From: Nocardia asiatica NBRC 100129
GTDB lineage: Bacteria; Actinomycetota; Actinomycetes; Mycobacteriales; Mycobacteriaceae
DNA length: 45,672 nucleotides
NCBI RefSeq assembly: GCF_000308415.1
Contig: NZ_BAFS01000465.1
Span: 1-45,672, forward strand
Direction of reading: 5' to 3'
Shown here one piece after another: positions 24,981-34,070 of this stretch. Within the stretch, counting starts at the first letter, position 1; each line of letters opens with the position of its first letter. The position numbers were made by a program, and so were the translations under genes. The notes beneath the pieces were generated by a model that was given only the letters and a program-made list of their open reading frames with translations, was not told where the DNA came from and did not search any database.

Positions 24981-25769
24981 ATGACATCGACGGTCGGTGG
25001 GCTCAGCTCGGGCCATCACCAATCCGAACGCCCGTCGGTGCCTGTGCCGAACCTCATCGACGGCATCGCACCGGTGTACGCCATCACCGACTTGCGTGTG
25101 ATCCGGCATGGACAGAGCACCGCGAATGTCGCCTTCGCCAGCCCGAACACCGACCTACCACTGCCGGGGCGGGATGCGGAGGTCAAACTGTCTTCGCTGG
25201 GGCACGAGCAAGCCGTCGCATTGGGCGGTTGGCTGGCCGGACTCGACGAATCGGAACGGCCGCAGCTGACTGTGTGCTCGCCCTACCTGCGAGCACGCCA
25301 GACCTGGGCTGTGATGGCGCGCACCGCAGAAGCGATCAATCCAGGATCCGGATCGGTCCGCACCCTGATCGACGAACGACTGCGGGACCGTGAAATGGGT
25401 GTGTTCGAGCTGCATCCACCCGCAGCGATCCGTGTGATCGCCTCGAACGAGGTCGAACGTCGCGATCGAGTCGGTGAATGGTTCTACCGGCCGCCCGGCG
25501 GGGAGTCCTTGGCTGACGTGTGCCTCCGGATCCGCGACATCCTCAATGAAGTGGACCGCACGTGCGGGGCCATACGGGTGCTGATGATCGCCCATGATGC
25601 CGTAGCAGCGGCGGTCCGGCAGATAGCAGCAGGCGTCGGCGCACTGCCACCCGCAGAACTGGACGTGGTATCGAACGGATCGATCTCGCGGTGGCAATCC
25701 GACGACGGTCGCCTCCGCGTCACCGAGTGGTCGAACACCGATCACCTTCCCGAGGAAGTGAAGCGATGA
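24981..25769 (+). CDS. Histidine phosphatase superfamily protein
   Basis: Phosphatase or phosphomutase of the PGAM/branch 1 fold, acting through a phosphohistidine. The 262-residue protein has LRVIRHGQSTAN with the catalytic R42-H43-G44, SPYLRARQTW for the second arginine, the acid DREMGVFE, and the second histidine in LMIAHDAV. A flexible 35-residue N-terminal tail precedes the fold. GGGAG lies about seven bases before ATG 24981. Its stop overlaps the next small gene (ATGA, 25766-25769), which in turn overlaps a zeta-toxin kinase gene, so a phosphatase and a kinase are co-translated. Housekeeping phosphoglycerate mutase is unlikely on sequence. The substrate is unknown. Confidence 0.85.
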   Translation: MTSTVGGLSSGHHQSERPSVPVPNLIDGIAPVYAITDLRVIRHGQSTANVAFASPNTDLPLPGRDAEVKLSSLGHEQAVALGGWLAGLDESERPQLTVCSPYLRARQTWAVMARTAEAINPGSGSVRTLIDERLRDREMGVFELHPPAAIRVIASNEVERRDRVGEWFYRPPGGESLADVCLRIRDILNEVDRTCGAIRVLMIAHDAVAAAVRQIAAGVGALPPAELDVVSNGSISRWQSDDGRLRVTEWSNTDHLPEEVKR

Positions 25770-26050
25770 ACCGCGACGACGATCCGATCGTCTCCCGCCT
25801 CGAACCCCTACCAGACGACGGGCAGTGGGGCACAAGCTACGAAGCCGCATCCGATGACGTGTTGGCAACCCTGGCGAAAGTGTCGGCGGCATTGTCAGGG
25901 GCCGGTGTGGAGCGGGCGCAGACCTTACGCATGTACCAGCGGCAGCTGGCAGCTTGCCAGCATGACCTGTCTCCAGCCGATCCTTCCGGTATCACCGCCG
26001 CGCACCGAATGTGCGACGAGATTCGCGCCGACCTCGAAAGTGAAGCGTGA
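25766..26050 (+). CDS. Small helical protein, candidate antitoxin of the zeta-toxin gene
   Basis: A 94-residue acidic protein, predicted mostly helical (ASDDVLATLAKVSAAL, RMYQRQLAACQHDL, MCDEIRADLESEA). It overlaps the phosphatase gene by 4 bp upstream and the zeta-toxin gene by 4 bp downstream (GTGA, 26047-26050). Size, acidity, helical nature and position just before a zeta toxin fit an epsilon-type antitoxin, which is a three-helix bundle. No sequence similarity to the plasmid epsilon protein can be claimed, so the antitoxin role is inferred from context. Confidence 0.7.
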   Translation: MNRDDDPIVSRLEPLPDDGQWGTSYEAASDDVLATLAKVSAALSGAGVERAQTLRMYQRQLAACQHDLSPADPSGITAAHRMCDEIRADLESEA

Positions 26051-27372
26051 CTGCGCCCTTGCCCGAAGGGCAGCTGCCACTGGAGGAGAACCGGCGCATC
26101 TTCACAGAGGAGATCGTGCCCGCGTATCTGGCGTCGATGACACCACGCTCGACGCCTGTCGCTGTGATGATCGTCGGGCAGACAGGCGCCGGTAAGACCG
26201 CGATCACCGCGCTGATCCGGGAGACTCTGGAACGCAACAACCGCCGGGTCGCCTGGATCAACATGGACTTCTACAACCCATTCCACCCCGACTACAACCG
26301 TTGGCAGTCCGAGCGACCCACCGAGGCTGATCAGCTGGTACGCCCTGACGGAGAACTGTGGTGGCGGCAGGCCCAGGACTACGCGCTTGCGCGTCACGCC
26401 GACATCCTGCTCGAGTCCGCTGCGGCCAGCCCTGCTGAGTTCGAGGACATCTGCCGACGAATCCAAGATGCCGAGTTGCCCGCCGGCGTAACGCCGTACC
26501 GCATCGAAGCGGTATTCGTCGCCGTGCATGGTGCGCTCAGCGAGTACGGGGTCCTGGCTCGCTACACCGACCAGGTACTCCGACGGGGACACGGTCAGCG
26601 GATCTCCTCCGAAACCCACGAGATATCTCGCCGCGGGGTGCAGCGGGCCGCCGCGTTCTTCGAAGAAGGGCTCGGCCACTTCGCTGCCGTCGTACGCCGC
26701 AACGCACTCGCGGTGTACATGACCAGCATCCCGGTCGGAGGAATCGTCCACGAACACGAGCGGCGGCTGGTCGCAGAAATCCAGCGAGCGCAGCAACAAC
26801 CGCTTCCACCTGACGAGGCGTTTGCCTTCGCCACACAACTGGCAGTGACCATCCTGCGGGCGCCGCGGGAGATACTTCCAGCACTTCACCGGGTCGCCCA
26901 CGAGGCCATCCCGCTGCTACCGGGCGAACCTCGCGTGTGGCGGCAACTGGTGGCGCACGCCGAAAACCTCCGCGCTCAGATTCCGGGTGACAACCCCGTG
27001 TCGCCATGGCGTCAAATGTCGACCGCCGAGCTGACAGAGCGACTCACGGTGACACTGGCCAACTGGGCCGACACCACCAATGGGCCAGCGCAGCACCGAG
27101 CCACCAGCATGGTTACCGGTTTGCTCACCGAGATCGCTCGGCGAAGCCATAGCGCCGAACGCCTCGATACCGTCGCGGAACACACCGCGTCCTCGACGAA
27201 CGATGCAGCAGCGCGCGAGCCGCAATCCGCGGCACTGCTGGCCGCCGTGTCGGCGGCCGTCGCAGCACTGCCTGTTGCGGCGTTGCCACCTGGCCAGGAG
27301 TCGCATGACCAACCGACGGCGCAGCCCACGATCGTGGAGGCGGACAACGGCGAGGGCATCAGCGCGATCTGA
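26047..27372 (+). CDS. Zeta-toxin family P-loop kinase
   Basis: Zeta toxins phosphorylate UDP-N-acetylglucosamine or related UDP-sugars and so stall cell-wall synthesis; some homologues have other substrates. The N-terminal 230 of 441 residues form the kinase: Walker A GQTGAGKT (44-51), and NMDFYNPFHPDY, which matches the family's Asp...HPxY substrate motif. Arginine-containing helices that could close the active site follow (HEISRRGVQRAAAFF). The C-terminal 200 residues are helical and end in an alanine-rich, probably disordered tail. The family core is about 200-290 residues, so the tail is an addition. GTG 26047 is coupled to the small upstream gene. The pairing with a histidine phosphatase is unusual. 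Confidence 0.85.
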   Translation: MTAPLPEGQLPLEENRRIFTEEIVPAYLASMTPRSTPVAVMIVGQTGAGKTAITALIRETLERNNRRVAWINMDFYNPFHPDYNRWQSERPTEADQLVRPDGELWWRQAQDYALARHADILLESAAASPAEFEDICRRIQDAELPAGVTPYRIEAVFVAVHGALSEYGVLARYTDQVLRRGHGQRISSETHEISRRGVQRAAAFFEEGLGHFAAVVRRNALAVYMTSIPVGGIVHEHERRLVAEIQRAQQQPLPPDEAFAFATQLAVTILRAPREILPALHRVAHEAIPLLPGEPRVWRQLVAHAENLRAQIPGDNPVSPWRQMSTAELTERLTVTLANWADTTNGPAQHRATSMVTGLLTEIARRSHSAERLDTVAEHTASSTNDAAAREPQSAALLAAVSAAVAALPVAALPPGQESHDQPTAQPTIVEADNGEGISAI

Positions 27373-27449
27373 CATCCACCCGTCCGGCGAAGCCGATTGT
27401 TTGGGCGAGAACGGCCGGCGACACGAGTTCGACGGATAGCGTGGTGGCC

Positions 27450-28766
27450 ATGCCGATCATCGTCGTCGACACGAACGCGGTGTGTCGCTGCCCAGGTTTG
27501 TCCAGCGCCGCTTGGAAGTCGCTCATCGAACACGCCACCGACTGGGAGCTGCAGCTGATGACCGCAGAGGTGGTGGTGATGGAGACGATCAACGTCGTAC
27601 GTCGCGACATACAAGCACTACGGAAACATCTGGAGAGCTTGGGCAGGTTCGGCCTTCCCGAGCTGGGAGATACGGTCAAGAAGACGCTCGATGCCCACAA
27701 CGCTGGTTTCGACGAGTGGCTCACCGCACGGCTTGGTGAGGCGGGGGTGCAAGTTGTCCCAACCCCCGCGATCCCGCATATGGAGATCGCCCGCCGCGCC
27801 TCCGAGACTATTCCGCCATACACGGTCAAATCCAAGGACGGCTACCGCGACACCTTGATCTGGTTCACTCTGCTGGACATCGCCGAACGCCATCCGGACC
27901 AGGAAGTGTGGCTGGGGAGCGCCAATACCGGGGACTTCGGCGCCGAGAAAATCGATTCGGACGCAGTGCCCGCGAAATTGCAACCGTCGTTGGTCCGGGA
28001 ACTGCATGAGCGAGGACTTGCTGACCGCGTTCGCTACGTCACAAAGCTCGATATTCTGGAAGCGCACCTCGCTTCCGAGTGCGCACCTCTGACACCGCAG
28101 CAATTGCGGGAGCGGTCCGCCCGTTTCGCGCAAGGGCGAGCGTGGGAGTTATTGGTCAACGGAATGCTCGGCTACCAGGTGGATCCTGCATCGGTCGCGT
28201 TGCCCTTCCTCGCATCCGCAGCTGAGGTGGTGGGGTGTGCGGAGAAGCCACTCACAGAATGGCTGCTTACCGACGCCGCCGGCCGCGGCGGCGACGCTTG
28301 GACAGCGCGGTTCACACTCGATACCGAGGTCGACATCGAGGCAGTCGACCAAGCGGGTGCCACGCGGGAGCACTCGAAAATCCTGCGTATCTCAGGAATC
28401 CTGCGGGTCACCGCCACAGATGAAATGGAAGCGTTGACAGTCACTTCTATCGAGGCCCTACCCGAGGACCCGGACCGCGGACGTTGGAAGCGTCGACGCA
28501 GCAGGCGAGCGGGCAACACACGCAAGACCACCTTTCACATCGACCTTTCTGACCTCTTCGATAGCTCCGCAGTCACCCAGATCATGCGCGACTCGATCGG
28601 CGATGCAATCGACTACTCTGCAATCACCGAAGTCACGAGAAACGCCATCGATCCCAGCCAGCTCATCGGACACCTGCCACACCCGCTGTTGCCGCAACAT
28701 GAGCAGGACAACTCGACTGACGATTCCGGCGCCGGGGACGACAACGATGCTGGCCACCAGACATAA
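27450..28766 (+). CDS. PIN-like domain protein (DUF4935 type), probable ribonuclease
   Basis: The first 175 of 438 residues look like a PIN-fold nuclease of the DUF4935 group. Acidic metal ligands are visible in IIVVDTNAV at the N-terminus, E in VVVMETINVV, KDGYRDTLIWFTLL in the middle, and NTGDFG. Such domains cut RNA and are common in toxin-antitoxin and defence loci. The C-terminal 250 residues are unknown, with a basic patch (GRWKRRRSRRAGNTRK) that could bind nucleic acid and an acidic disordered end. The start is uncertain: ATG 27450 or an in-frame GTG at 27441. It follows the zeta-toxin gene by 77 bp on the same strand and may be part of the same cluster. No antitoxin gene follows. Confidence 0.75.
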   Translation: MPIIVVDTNAVCRCPGLSSAAWKSLIEHATDWELQLMTAEVVVMETINVVRRDIQALRKHLESLGRFGLPELGDTVKKTLDAHNAGFDEWLTARLGEAGVQVVPTPAIPHMEIARRASETIPPYTVKSKDGYRDTLIWFTLLDIAERHPDQEVWLGSANTGDFGAEKIDSDAVPAKLQPSLVRELHERGLADRVRYVTKLDILEAHLASECAPLTPQQLRERSARFAQGRAWELLVNGMLGYQVDPASVALPFLASAAEVVGCAEKPLTEWLLTDAAGRGGDAWTARFTLDTEVDIEAVDQAGATREHSKILRISGILRVTATDEMEALTVTSIEALPEDPDRGRWKRRRSRRAGNTRKTTFHIDLSDLFDSSAVTQIMRDSIGDAIDYSAITEVTRNAIDPSQLIGHLPHPLLPQHEQDNSTDDSGAGDDNDAGHQT

Positions 28767-29191
28767 CTCATCCAGGTCGCCGCGCTGCAGATACATATGC
28801 ACCCCGGGCGCGGAGTAACTCGGATCTCGCTGTGCAGCGTCGCAACCGCCTCTGGCCTTCGGGCGCCGCGCATCCGAGACACAACGGACTGACACCTCAG
28901 GTGCGACACTGGAATCAGCTCCGGCCGACACGGCTGCAGAGCGCGCGGCGGCGATCGGCCTGCCAGTGAAAGCGTCCCCGCGACAACGATGCAGTGTTGC
29001 ACCGCCGTGACCGCGACGATCCGACGAAACCGAGGATAAGAACCGCCAAATGGGTTCTGTTCGTGCGTTGCCCGCGGTGGGACACGCGCCTATAGACGGC
29101 CCCACGAGAAGGTGCGAAATTCGACAGCAGCACACAGTCTGTGCGGCCCGCAGTTCCGCATCGCGAATTTCTCCGTACCGTCCCGGCTGTG
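28767..29191. other. Gene-free stretch before the relaxase gene
   Basis: I find no supported gene, terminator hairpin or origin-like repeat here. A nic/oriT site would be expected near an active MobF relaxase gene, but no obvious inverted repeat of that kind stands out. A long minus-strand frame through this region is a shadow of the PIN-domain gene. Confidence 0.4.
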
Positions 29192-30679
29192 ATGTCACTG
29201 CATAAACTATCGGCGGAGATCGGCCTGACCCGGATCCGCGAAGAAGTCGACAGGTCCGACCAGCCGACCCGGTGGTGGGGATCAGGACTTGCCGCACTCG
29301 GCATCGCCGCGGGCGCGGAGGCGACAGACAGCCAGATTCGCTATCTGTTCGGCCGGGGAATGCATCCGAACGCCGACGCGATCATCGACGACTTGATGAG
29401 CCAGCAGCTCCGGATCGGCGTCGACATCCGCTGCGCAATCCGCTACGCCATGGTGCAAGCCCGACTGGGGCAGGCTTTTCAAAAGTTCGCTGAGGAAGAG
29501 TTCAGCTTCCGTCGTGAATGCGCCCGCGGGTACGCCGAGTGGAACGCAGCCATGGGGCGCGCCGAGTACGCGACAGTGCCAAGGGCCGAGCGCACGCGAA
29601 TCCGTCTGGTGGTCGCGAAGCAGATGTTCGAAAAGGAGCACGGCAGGCCCCCGCGCACCGACCGGGAGATATCCGGCTGGATTCATGTCGCCTCGCGTCC
29701 ACCGCGGAAGGCGACAGCTGGCTACGAACTCCGCTGCCACCCTGTGAAAAGCGTTTCGGCCTTGCTCGCGGTGGCGCCCATGGATGTCGCTGAACAGATC
29801 GAAGCGGCGCACCGCGCGGCGGTCGCTGACGCACTGCACTATCTCGAGCAGTTCGCTGCGTTCACCCGGATCGAGGGAGGGACGCGTCAGGTGCGTTCCG
29901 ACGGATTGGTCGCGCTCGCAGTGGAACACGCGGACTCCTTGGCTGGCGACCCCAGCCAGCACACCCACCTGTTCGTCGCCAACCGAGTTCGACGACCCGA
30001 TGAACAGTGGGGAGCTCTGGATGGACGATTGATATACCGCCACAATGTCGCCGCCAGCGAGGTGTACAACACTCGGATCGAGCATCACTTGGAGCAACGG
30101 CTGGGGCTGGTCTTCCTCGACCGCGACGCCGGCGCGACCGAGCGGCCGGTGCGTGAGATCGCCGGGGTCGATCCAGAGCTGCGACGGCTGTGGTCCCGTC
30201 GGCACGCACAGATCACTTCCGAGGTGGAGTCCAGGCACGATGAATTCACCGTGCCCAGCGACATCCCGACTACCCCCGCACGAACGGCGAAGGTTATGGC
30301 GCATGCGGCTCTCATCACGCGACCAGAAACCTATGTTCGGCGCAGCGCGACCGATCGGCGCGCGGACTGGATGCGCGAGGCATCTACGGCGCTTGGGGGT
30401 GACAACGCGGTGCAGAAGATGATCGAAGGCGTTCTCTCTCAGCCTGCGCCGTCGAGGGCGGCAATCGATTCACGGTGGATCGCTGTCCGCGCCAGACAGG
30501 TGGCAATGATCGTTGCGCGATCACACGACCCGGCTCAACCGCACCACTTTCGTGCGGAAGCGGAGCGCAATCTTCGAGGAATGATCGCACCTCACCACTG
30601 GCCGAATCTGGTGGTCCAGGTCGCCGACACCGCCACCGAACTCCACGACAGTGGTCCTGGCCGCCGCCGACGCGCCTGA
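29192..30679 (+). CDS. MobF (TrwC/TraI)-type relaxase domain protein, no helicase, no N-terminal tyrosines
   Basis: MobF relaxases nick plasmid DNA at oriT through an N-terminal tyrosine and carry a C-terminal helicase. Here the 495-residue protein has only the relaxase part. MSLHKLSA opens it, GYELRCHPVKSVSALLAVAP matches the conserved core, and the three metal histidines are present (EHADSLAGDPSQHTHLFVAN). WWGSGLAALGI aligns with the usual N-terminal block. In the segment before it, where relaxases carry one or two Tyr pairs, the sequence reads GLTRIREEVDRS with no tyrosine before about residue 70. Helicase motifs are absent. Nicking by the normal mechanism is therefore doubtful. ATG 29192 (or GTG 29189) gives the expected N-terminus. 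It is probably a remnant of an integrative element or plasmid. Confidence 0.8.
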   Translation: MSLHKLSAEIGLTRIREEVDRSDQPTRWWGSGLAALGIAAGAEATDSQIRYLFGRGMHPNADAIIDDLMSQQLRIGVDIRCAIRYAMVQARLGQAFQKFAEEEFSFRRECARGYAEWNAAMGRAEYATVPRAERTRIRLVVAKQMFEKEHGRPPRTDREISGWIHVASRPPRKATAGYELRCHPVKSVSALLAVAPMDVAEQIEAAHRAAVADALHYLEQFAAFTRIEGGTRQVRSDGLVALAVEHADSLAGDPSQHTHLFVANRVRRPDEQWGALDGRLIYRHNVAASEVYNTRIEHHLEQRLGLVFLDRDAGATERPVREIAGVDPELRRLWSRRHAQITSEVESRHDEFTVPSDIPTTPARTAKVMAHAALITRPETYVRRSATDRRADWMREASTALGGDNAVQKMIEGVLSQPAPSRAAIDSRWIAVRARQVAMIVARSHDPAQPHHFRAEAERNLRGMIAPHHWPNLVVQVADTATELHDSGPGRRRRA

Positions 30680-30857
30680 CCGACAGCTCAAGCGCCGCGA
30701 AGAGCATGATTCGGCTCAGCAGCTCTGCCTTGACACGCAATGGCAGCCAGGACGTGAACTCCACGCTGCGGCGGCCCGGGCCCGGTCGTCCACGTGGGTC
30801 ACCATCGCAGACCTGGGCTGTCGGTGTGGTTCCGGCGAAACAGGTAGGCCGAAATCG

Positions 30858-31070
30858 CTACAGCCAGCGGAAGTCGGACAGACGGGCCTTGGTCAGGAGT
30901 TCTACGGCAACATCCTCGCGGCTCGGGGGCGGAGCGGTGTCGAAGCATTCCTGGCCTGGCTCTGCTATCTCAGGCGTGTCGTCAGGGGGCGTGTCGGGCG
31001 CTGCATCGTGCATGAACTCGGCTTCTCCCACTCGGTGCGTCGCACGCTGAACCGGCGCGCGGGCGGCCAC
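30858..31070 (-). CDS. Possible small hypothetical protein
   Basis: A 70-codon frame, or 51 codons from an internal ATG, in an otherwise gene-free 610-bp gap (30680-31289). The part FMHDAAPDTPPDDTPEIAEP followed by SREDVAVELLTKARLSDFRW has reasonable composition and third-position GC. No ribosome site or family is visible, and opposite-strand frames are equally open, so this is a weak call. Confidence 0.3.
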   Translation of the reverse strand: MAARAPVQRATHRVGEAEFMHDAAPDTPPDDTPEIAEPGQECFDTAPPPSREDVAVELLTKARLSDFRWL

Positions 31071-31289
31071 GACTGCTGCCTCGTTGTCGCGACGTCCTGC
31101 ACGACGTTATCGATCTCAGCGGCGATCGCTGTTCAAAGTCGCACGGCAAGTGTGGATTTCAGCACGGACCCGCGATGCTGTGATGGGTCTTGTCGGCATG
31201 GGCTGAGGGTGGCCAGAGCTAACAATGCGCCTGGCGCGCCTATTGTGAACTGGCATAGACGATCTGATGCCAGAAGGGGGTAGACCGCG

Positions 31290-32717
31290 ATGGCGGATGC
31301 GGGGGAGTGGTTCAACCTCGATCAGGTGTGCTCGGTGTTCGATGTGGACCAGCGTTGGGTGCGCCAACAGATAAAACGGCATGAGTTCCCGCCGCCAAGG
31401 CGAATCGACGCAGAAGATTGCTGGAGTGCCATTGAGGTGTGGTCATGGCTGGCCGGCACCCGACCAGATCTCGCCGCGGTGGTGCCGCTTGAGCATTGGT
31501 CACGGTCCGGGCGCGTGGAGTACCTCGGCACGCGAGAAATCCATGGCGGTGTGGTGCAGGACTGGCGCGTCGAGACAGTCCCCTTGCGGATCGTGTGGAA
31601 AGTGCTGCCATTGCGGAACCTGTCGTTCGAGGAGGCGGCGAGCTTATGGCCCGTCGTGTCCAGGGTCGTAGAGGTCAACGGGCAGATCGGTGCATCTGGC
31701 CCGGTGCTGTTCGTACGCGACGCGCAGGAGCTGCAGGTCGATGAGTGGCGGTGGGCGGATCTGGCACAGGTGCTGGGGGGTCGAGCGCCGTACTGGAGTC
31801 TCAAGTTGCGGGTGCCGGGGGTGATGCGCCGGTGGCGACCAGGAATGCCCGCCGAGCTCGTGGCCGCTGTTCCCGAGATCGACGCGGGCACGATTCTGCG
31901 GCTGGCAGCGGCGCTGCCTTCGGGCACGCCTGCCCACCAGGTGCTGGTTGAACTGGTGCAGCACGTCCAGGAACAAGCGACCAGCGACGCCCGCGCCGAT
32001 ATCGACGCCATCATTGAAGACAATCGCGCGAAATGGGTGCAGATCGCGGCCGAGCCGATGCCAGTGCCACCACCGCCCCTGCTCGACGACCCCGTGCGCC
32101 GTGCCGGCTGGCTGGAAATCCTCTCCCGAACCGACTCACTGGCCAAGACCACAATCCGCGAACTGGTCGCCTACGACGGCGGCGCCGCGCTGCCATACAG
32201 CAGCAGCAGGATCATCGACCCCGAGCAGGATGCAGCCGCCATCGAATGGGCAGCACGCTTACAACCGCCGCAGCGGCTGACCGCCGCGTTCGAGCTGGTA
32301 CTCGACAGCGACCAAGAGAAGGTCGAGCAGTTCCTGGTCGATCCGGAAACGGATGCACCCGCCGTTCGCCTGACCAACCAGAAGATTCGCGCGGTGTCTC
32401 CGTGGCGGCTGCCCGCGACATCACCTCTGAGCGAGATGATCCTGAGCCGCCAGGTGTGGGTCAGAGTCGCCGACGGCACGCTGTATCCGGCACCGCAGAT
32501 CAGCGGCTTCGGACTGTCCTTCGGCTACGACGGAGCCGGGCCGCGCACCCTTGCAGTGTTGATCGACCGCCTCCTCGACGACATCAACGCCCCCGCTGCC
32601 GACGCATACTATGGAGCACCGGCCGGACTGGAGGAGCTGACCATCAGTACCCAAACGAGTGGCGCCGTGCTTTCCCGGGCAGAGCTCGAGCGAGCCCGCG
32701 GTCGCTGGCTGGGATAA
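31290..32717 (+). CDS. Large hypothetical protein with excisionase/MerR-like N-terminal HTH
   Basis: The first 60 of 475 residues resemble the winged-helix of AlpA/excisionase proteins: WFNLDQVCSVFDVDQRWVRQ, EFPPPRRIDAEDCWS and IEVWSWLAGTRPDL follow the family's pattern of helix, helix, PPP and a W-rich wing. The other 415 residues are unrecognised, soluble and mixed alpha/beta, with a conserved-looking SLSEM-type strand region and FGLSFGYDGAGPRTLAV near the end. AAGGGGG lies nine bases before ATG 31290, and a strong terminator follows the stop. It may be a regulator of the decayed mobile element. The C-terminal function is unknown. Confidence 0.65.
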   Translation: MADAGEWFNLDQVCSVFDVDQRWVRQQIKRHEFPPPRRIDAEDCWSAIEVWSWLAGTRPDLAAVVPLEHWSRSGRVEYLGTREIHGGVVQDWRVETVPLRIVWKVLPLRNLSFEEAASLWPVVSRVVEVNGQIGASGPVLFVRDAQELQVDEWRWADLAQVLGGRAPYWSLKLRVPGVMRRWRPGMPAELVAAVPEIDAGTILRLAAALPSGTPAHQVLVELVQHVQEQATSDARADIDAIIEDNRAKWVQIAAEPMPVPPPPLLDDPVRRAGWLEILSRTDSLAKTTIRELVAYDGGAALPYSSSRIIDPEQDAAAIEWAARLQPPQRLTAAFELVLDSDQEKVEQFLVDPETDAPAVRLTNQKIRAVSPWRLPATSPLSEMILSRQVWVRVADGTLYPAPQISGFGLSFGYDGAGPRTLAVLIDRLLDDINAPAADAYYGAPAGLEELTISTQTSGAVLSRAELERARGRWLG

Positions 32718-32728
32718 GCCTGTGGTTC

Positions 32729-32779
32729 GAACGAGCCGCCCGCTCCCGCAGGGGTGCCTTTCCTGCGGGGGACTCGTTC
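32729..32779 (+). terminator. Long hairpin terminator behind the HTH protein gene
   Basis: Outer arms GAACGAG (32729-32735) and CTCGTTC (32773-32779) enclose the inner stem CCCGCAGG (32745-32752) / CCTGCGGG (32762-32769). It starts 12 bases after the stop at 32717. The nested stems and absence of a T-run are typical of actinomycete terminators. The remaining bases to 32959 contain nothing else that I can name. Confidence 0.75.
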
Positions 32780-32959
32780 AGCCAGGTTCGGGCGGGCCCG
32801 CGGTGATACGTCGCAGGCGTGCGCACTCTGTGCGGTGCCGCTCAGCTCACCTACATGCGTTACGCCGCCCCAGCTCTCAAGCCGTCACCGCTATCCCACT
32901 GAGGTCGACGACCATGCAGGGCGGCCGCGGCGGGTGCTCGCGTTGTCTGCTCCGCCCAA

Positions 32960-34039
32960 CTATCTACCGTAGAACTGCATGATTGCAGTCGCCGTATCCC
33001 GCAGCGCAACGCAACCCGCCAGTGTCGTCATACTGACGACGTCAACCCAGTGTTCTGGTCCGCGGCGGCTGAGATCGCCAGTTATGTTGCGGCGGTGCGG
33101 AGATCCGACGTTGAGATAGAGATCTGCGGCGCAATAGCCGGTGGAGCTGTCTTTCGTTCCGGTGCTGATGTGCATCTGTCCGGCGCCGAGGATGTGGACC
33201 TTCCCGTCCTCGCGTGCGGCTTGCAGCATCTCGAGCGTCTTCTGGGTGTATGCGATGTTCTGGGCAGTGGTTGTGTCGCCGCTGTCGAGCGCGAACGTGC
33301 AGAAGTAGGGCCGCAGCTTCGTGTCGACAACCAGTCTCGGGCGATTCTTGCCGATGATCGACAACGCAGCACACGGGTCCAGCCGCGCCAGCGGGGTATC
33401 GAGCACGCGCTGCGAGCGCGCCCGTACGGGCCTGCTCTGCAGCATCGGGAGAGCGGCGCGCACGAACGCGACGGCCTCTGTGCACGTGTTCGAGTTCTCC
33501 CGGCCCTTCAGCCAGAAGACGAAGTCACGCGGCTTATAGGGGACAGTGGCCATGCAGCCGTCGGCCGGCCGAAGACGTACAGGCACACTGTGGATGGTCG
33601 TCGGGGGTGTTTCGGTATCGCGCAGGCCAGTGTCGATCGTAACCTCGTAGATCCGGCTGGGTCCGATGCTCGGCTGGAACCGGAGAATGCAGCTGTCGAA
33701 GCCCTGGCCCTGCCCGAAGTAGATGGGCACACCGAGCGTCGCCACCGCGGCCTCGTTGACGAAGCCGCAGGGGTCGAGCTCCCGCACACGGTCAGACACT
33801 GCCAGTCGCGCCTGGTCTTCAGCGCTCAATCCCCGTCGGTAACTCGACGGGCCGTTGTCGGCAATCGCAGGAAGCGCGGCTCCAGTGATGTCATGCACGC
33901 ATCCAGTCAGCAACGTCACCGAAAGTAGAAGCGCCGCCCACAGAACTCCCAGCTTGAAGATCGTCGGCGCGAGCCGACGAGAATTATTGACTCTGAGATT
34001 GATTCGCCGCGCGGGCCGAGCAATGCCACTACATTGCAT
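32960..34039 (-). CDS. Secreted lipoprotein, DUF3558-like duplicated domain
   Basis: A 359-residue exported protein. The N-terminus is basic (RPARRINLRVNNSRR), followed by the hydrophobic LGVLWAALLLSVTL and the lipobox LLTGC, so the cysteine at about residue 47 should be lipidated. Two similar blocks each begin with a cysteine after a proline (ELDPCGFV and RLDPCAAL), the mark of DUF3558-like nocardial and mycobacterial lipoproteins; further paired cysteines suggest disulphides. I start at ATG 34039 because GGAGG lies eight bases upstream; two more ATGs lie upstream without sites. It is the last gene of a minus-strand run reaching back to about 36016. Function at the envelope is unknown. Confidence 0.75.
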   Translation of the reverse strand: MQCSGIARPARRINLRVNNSRRLAPTIFKLGVLWAALLLSVTLLTGCVHDITGAALPAIADNGPSSYRRGLSAEDQARLAVSDRVRELDPCGFVNEAAVATLGVPIYFGQGQGFDSCILRFQPSIGPSRIYEVTIDTGLRDTETPPTTIHSVPVRLRPADGCMATVPYKPRDFVFWLKGRENSNTCTEAVAFVRAALPMLQSRPVRARSQRVLDTPLARLDPCAALSIIGKNRPRLVVDTKLRPYFCTFALDSGDTTTAQNIAYTQKTLEMLQAAREDGKVHILGAGQMHISTGTKDSSTGYCAADLYLNVGSPHRRNITGDLSRRGPEHWVDVVSMTTLAGCVALRDTATAIMQFYGR

Positions 34040-34070
34040 CCTTGATTCCTCCATCGGAGCGGGCGGTCTA

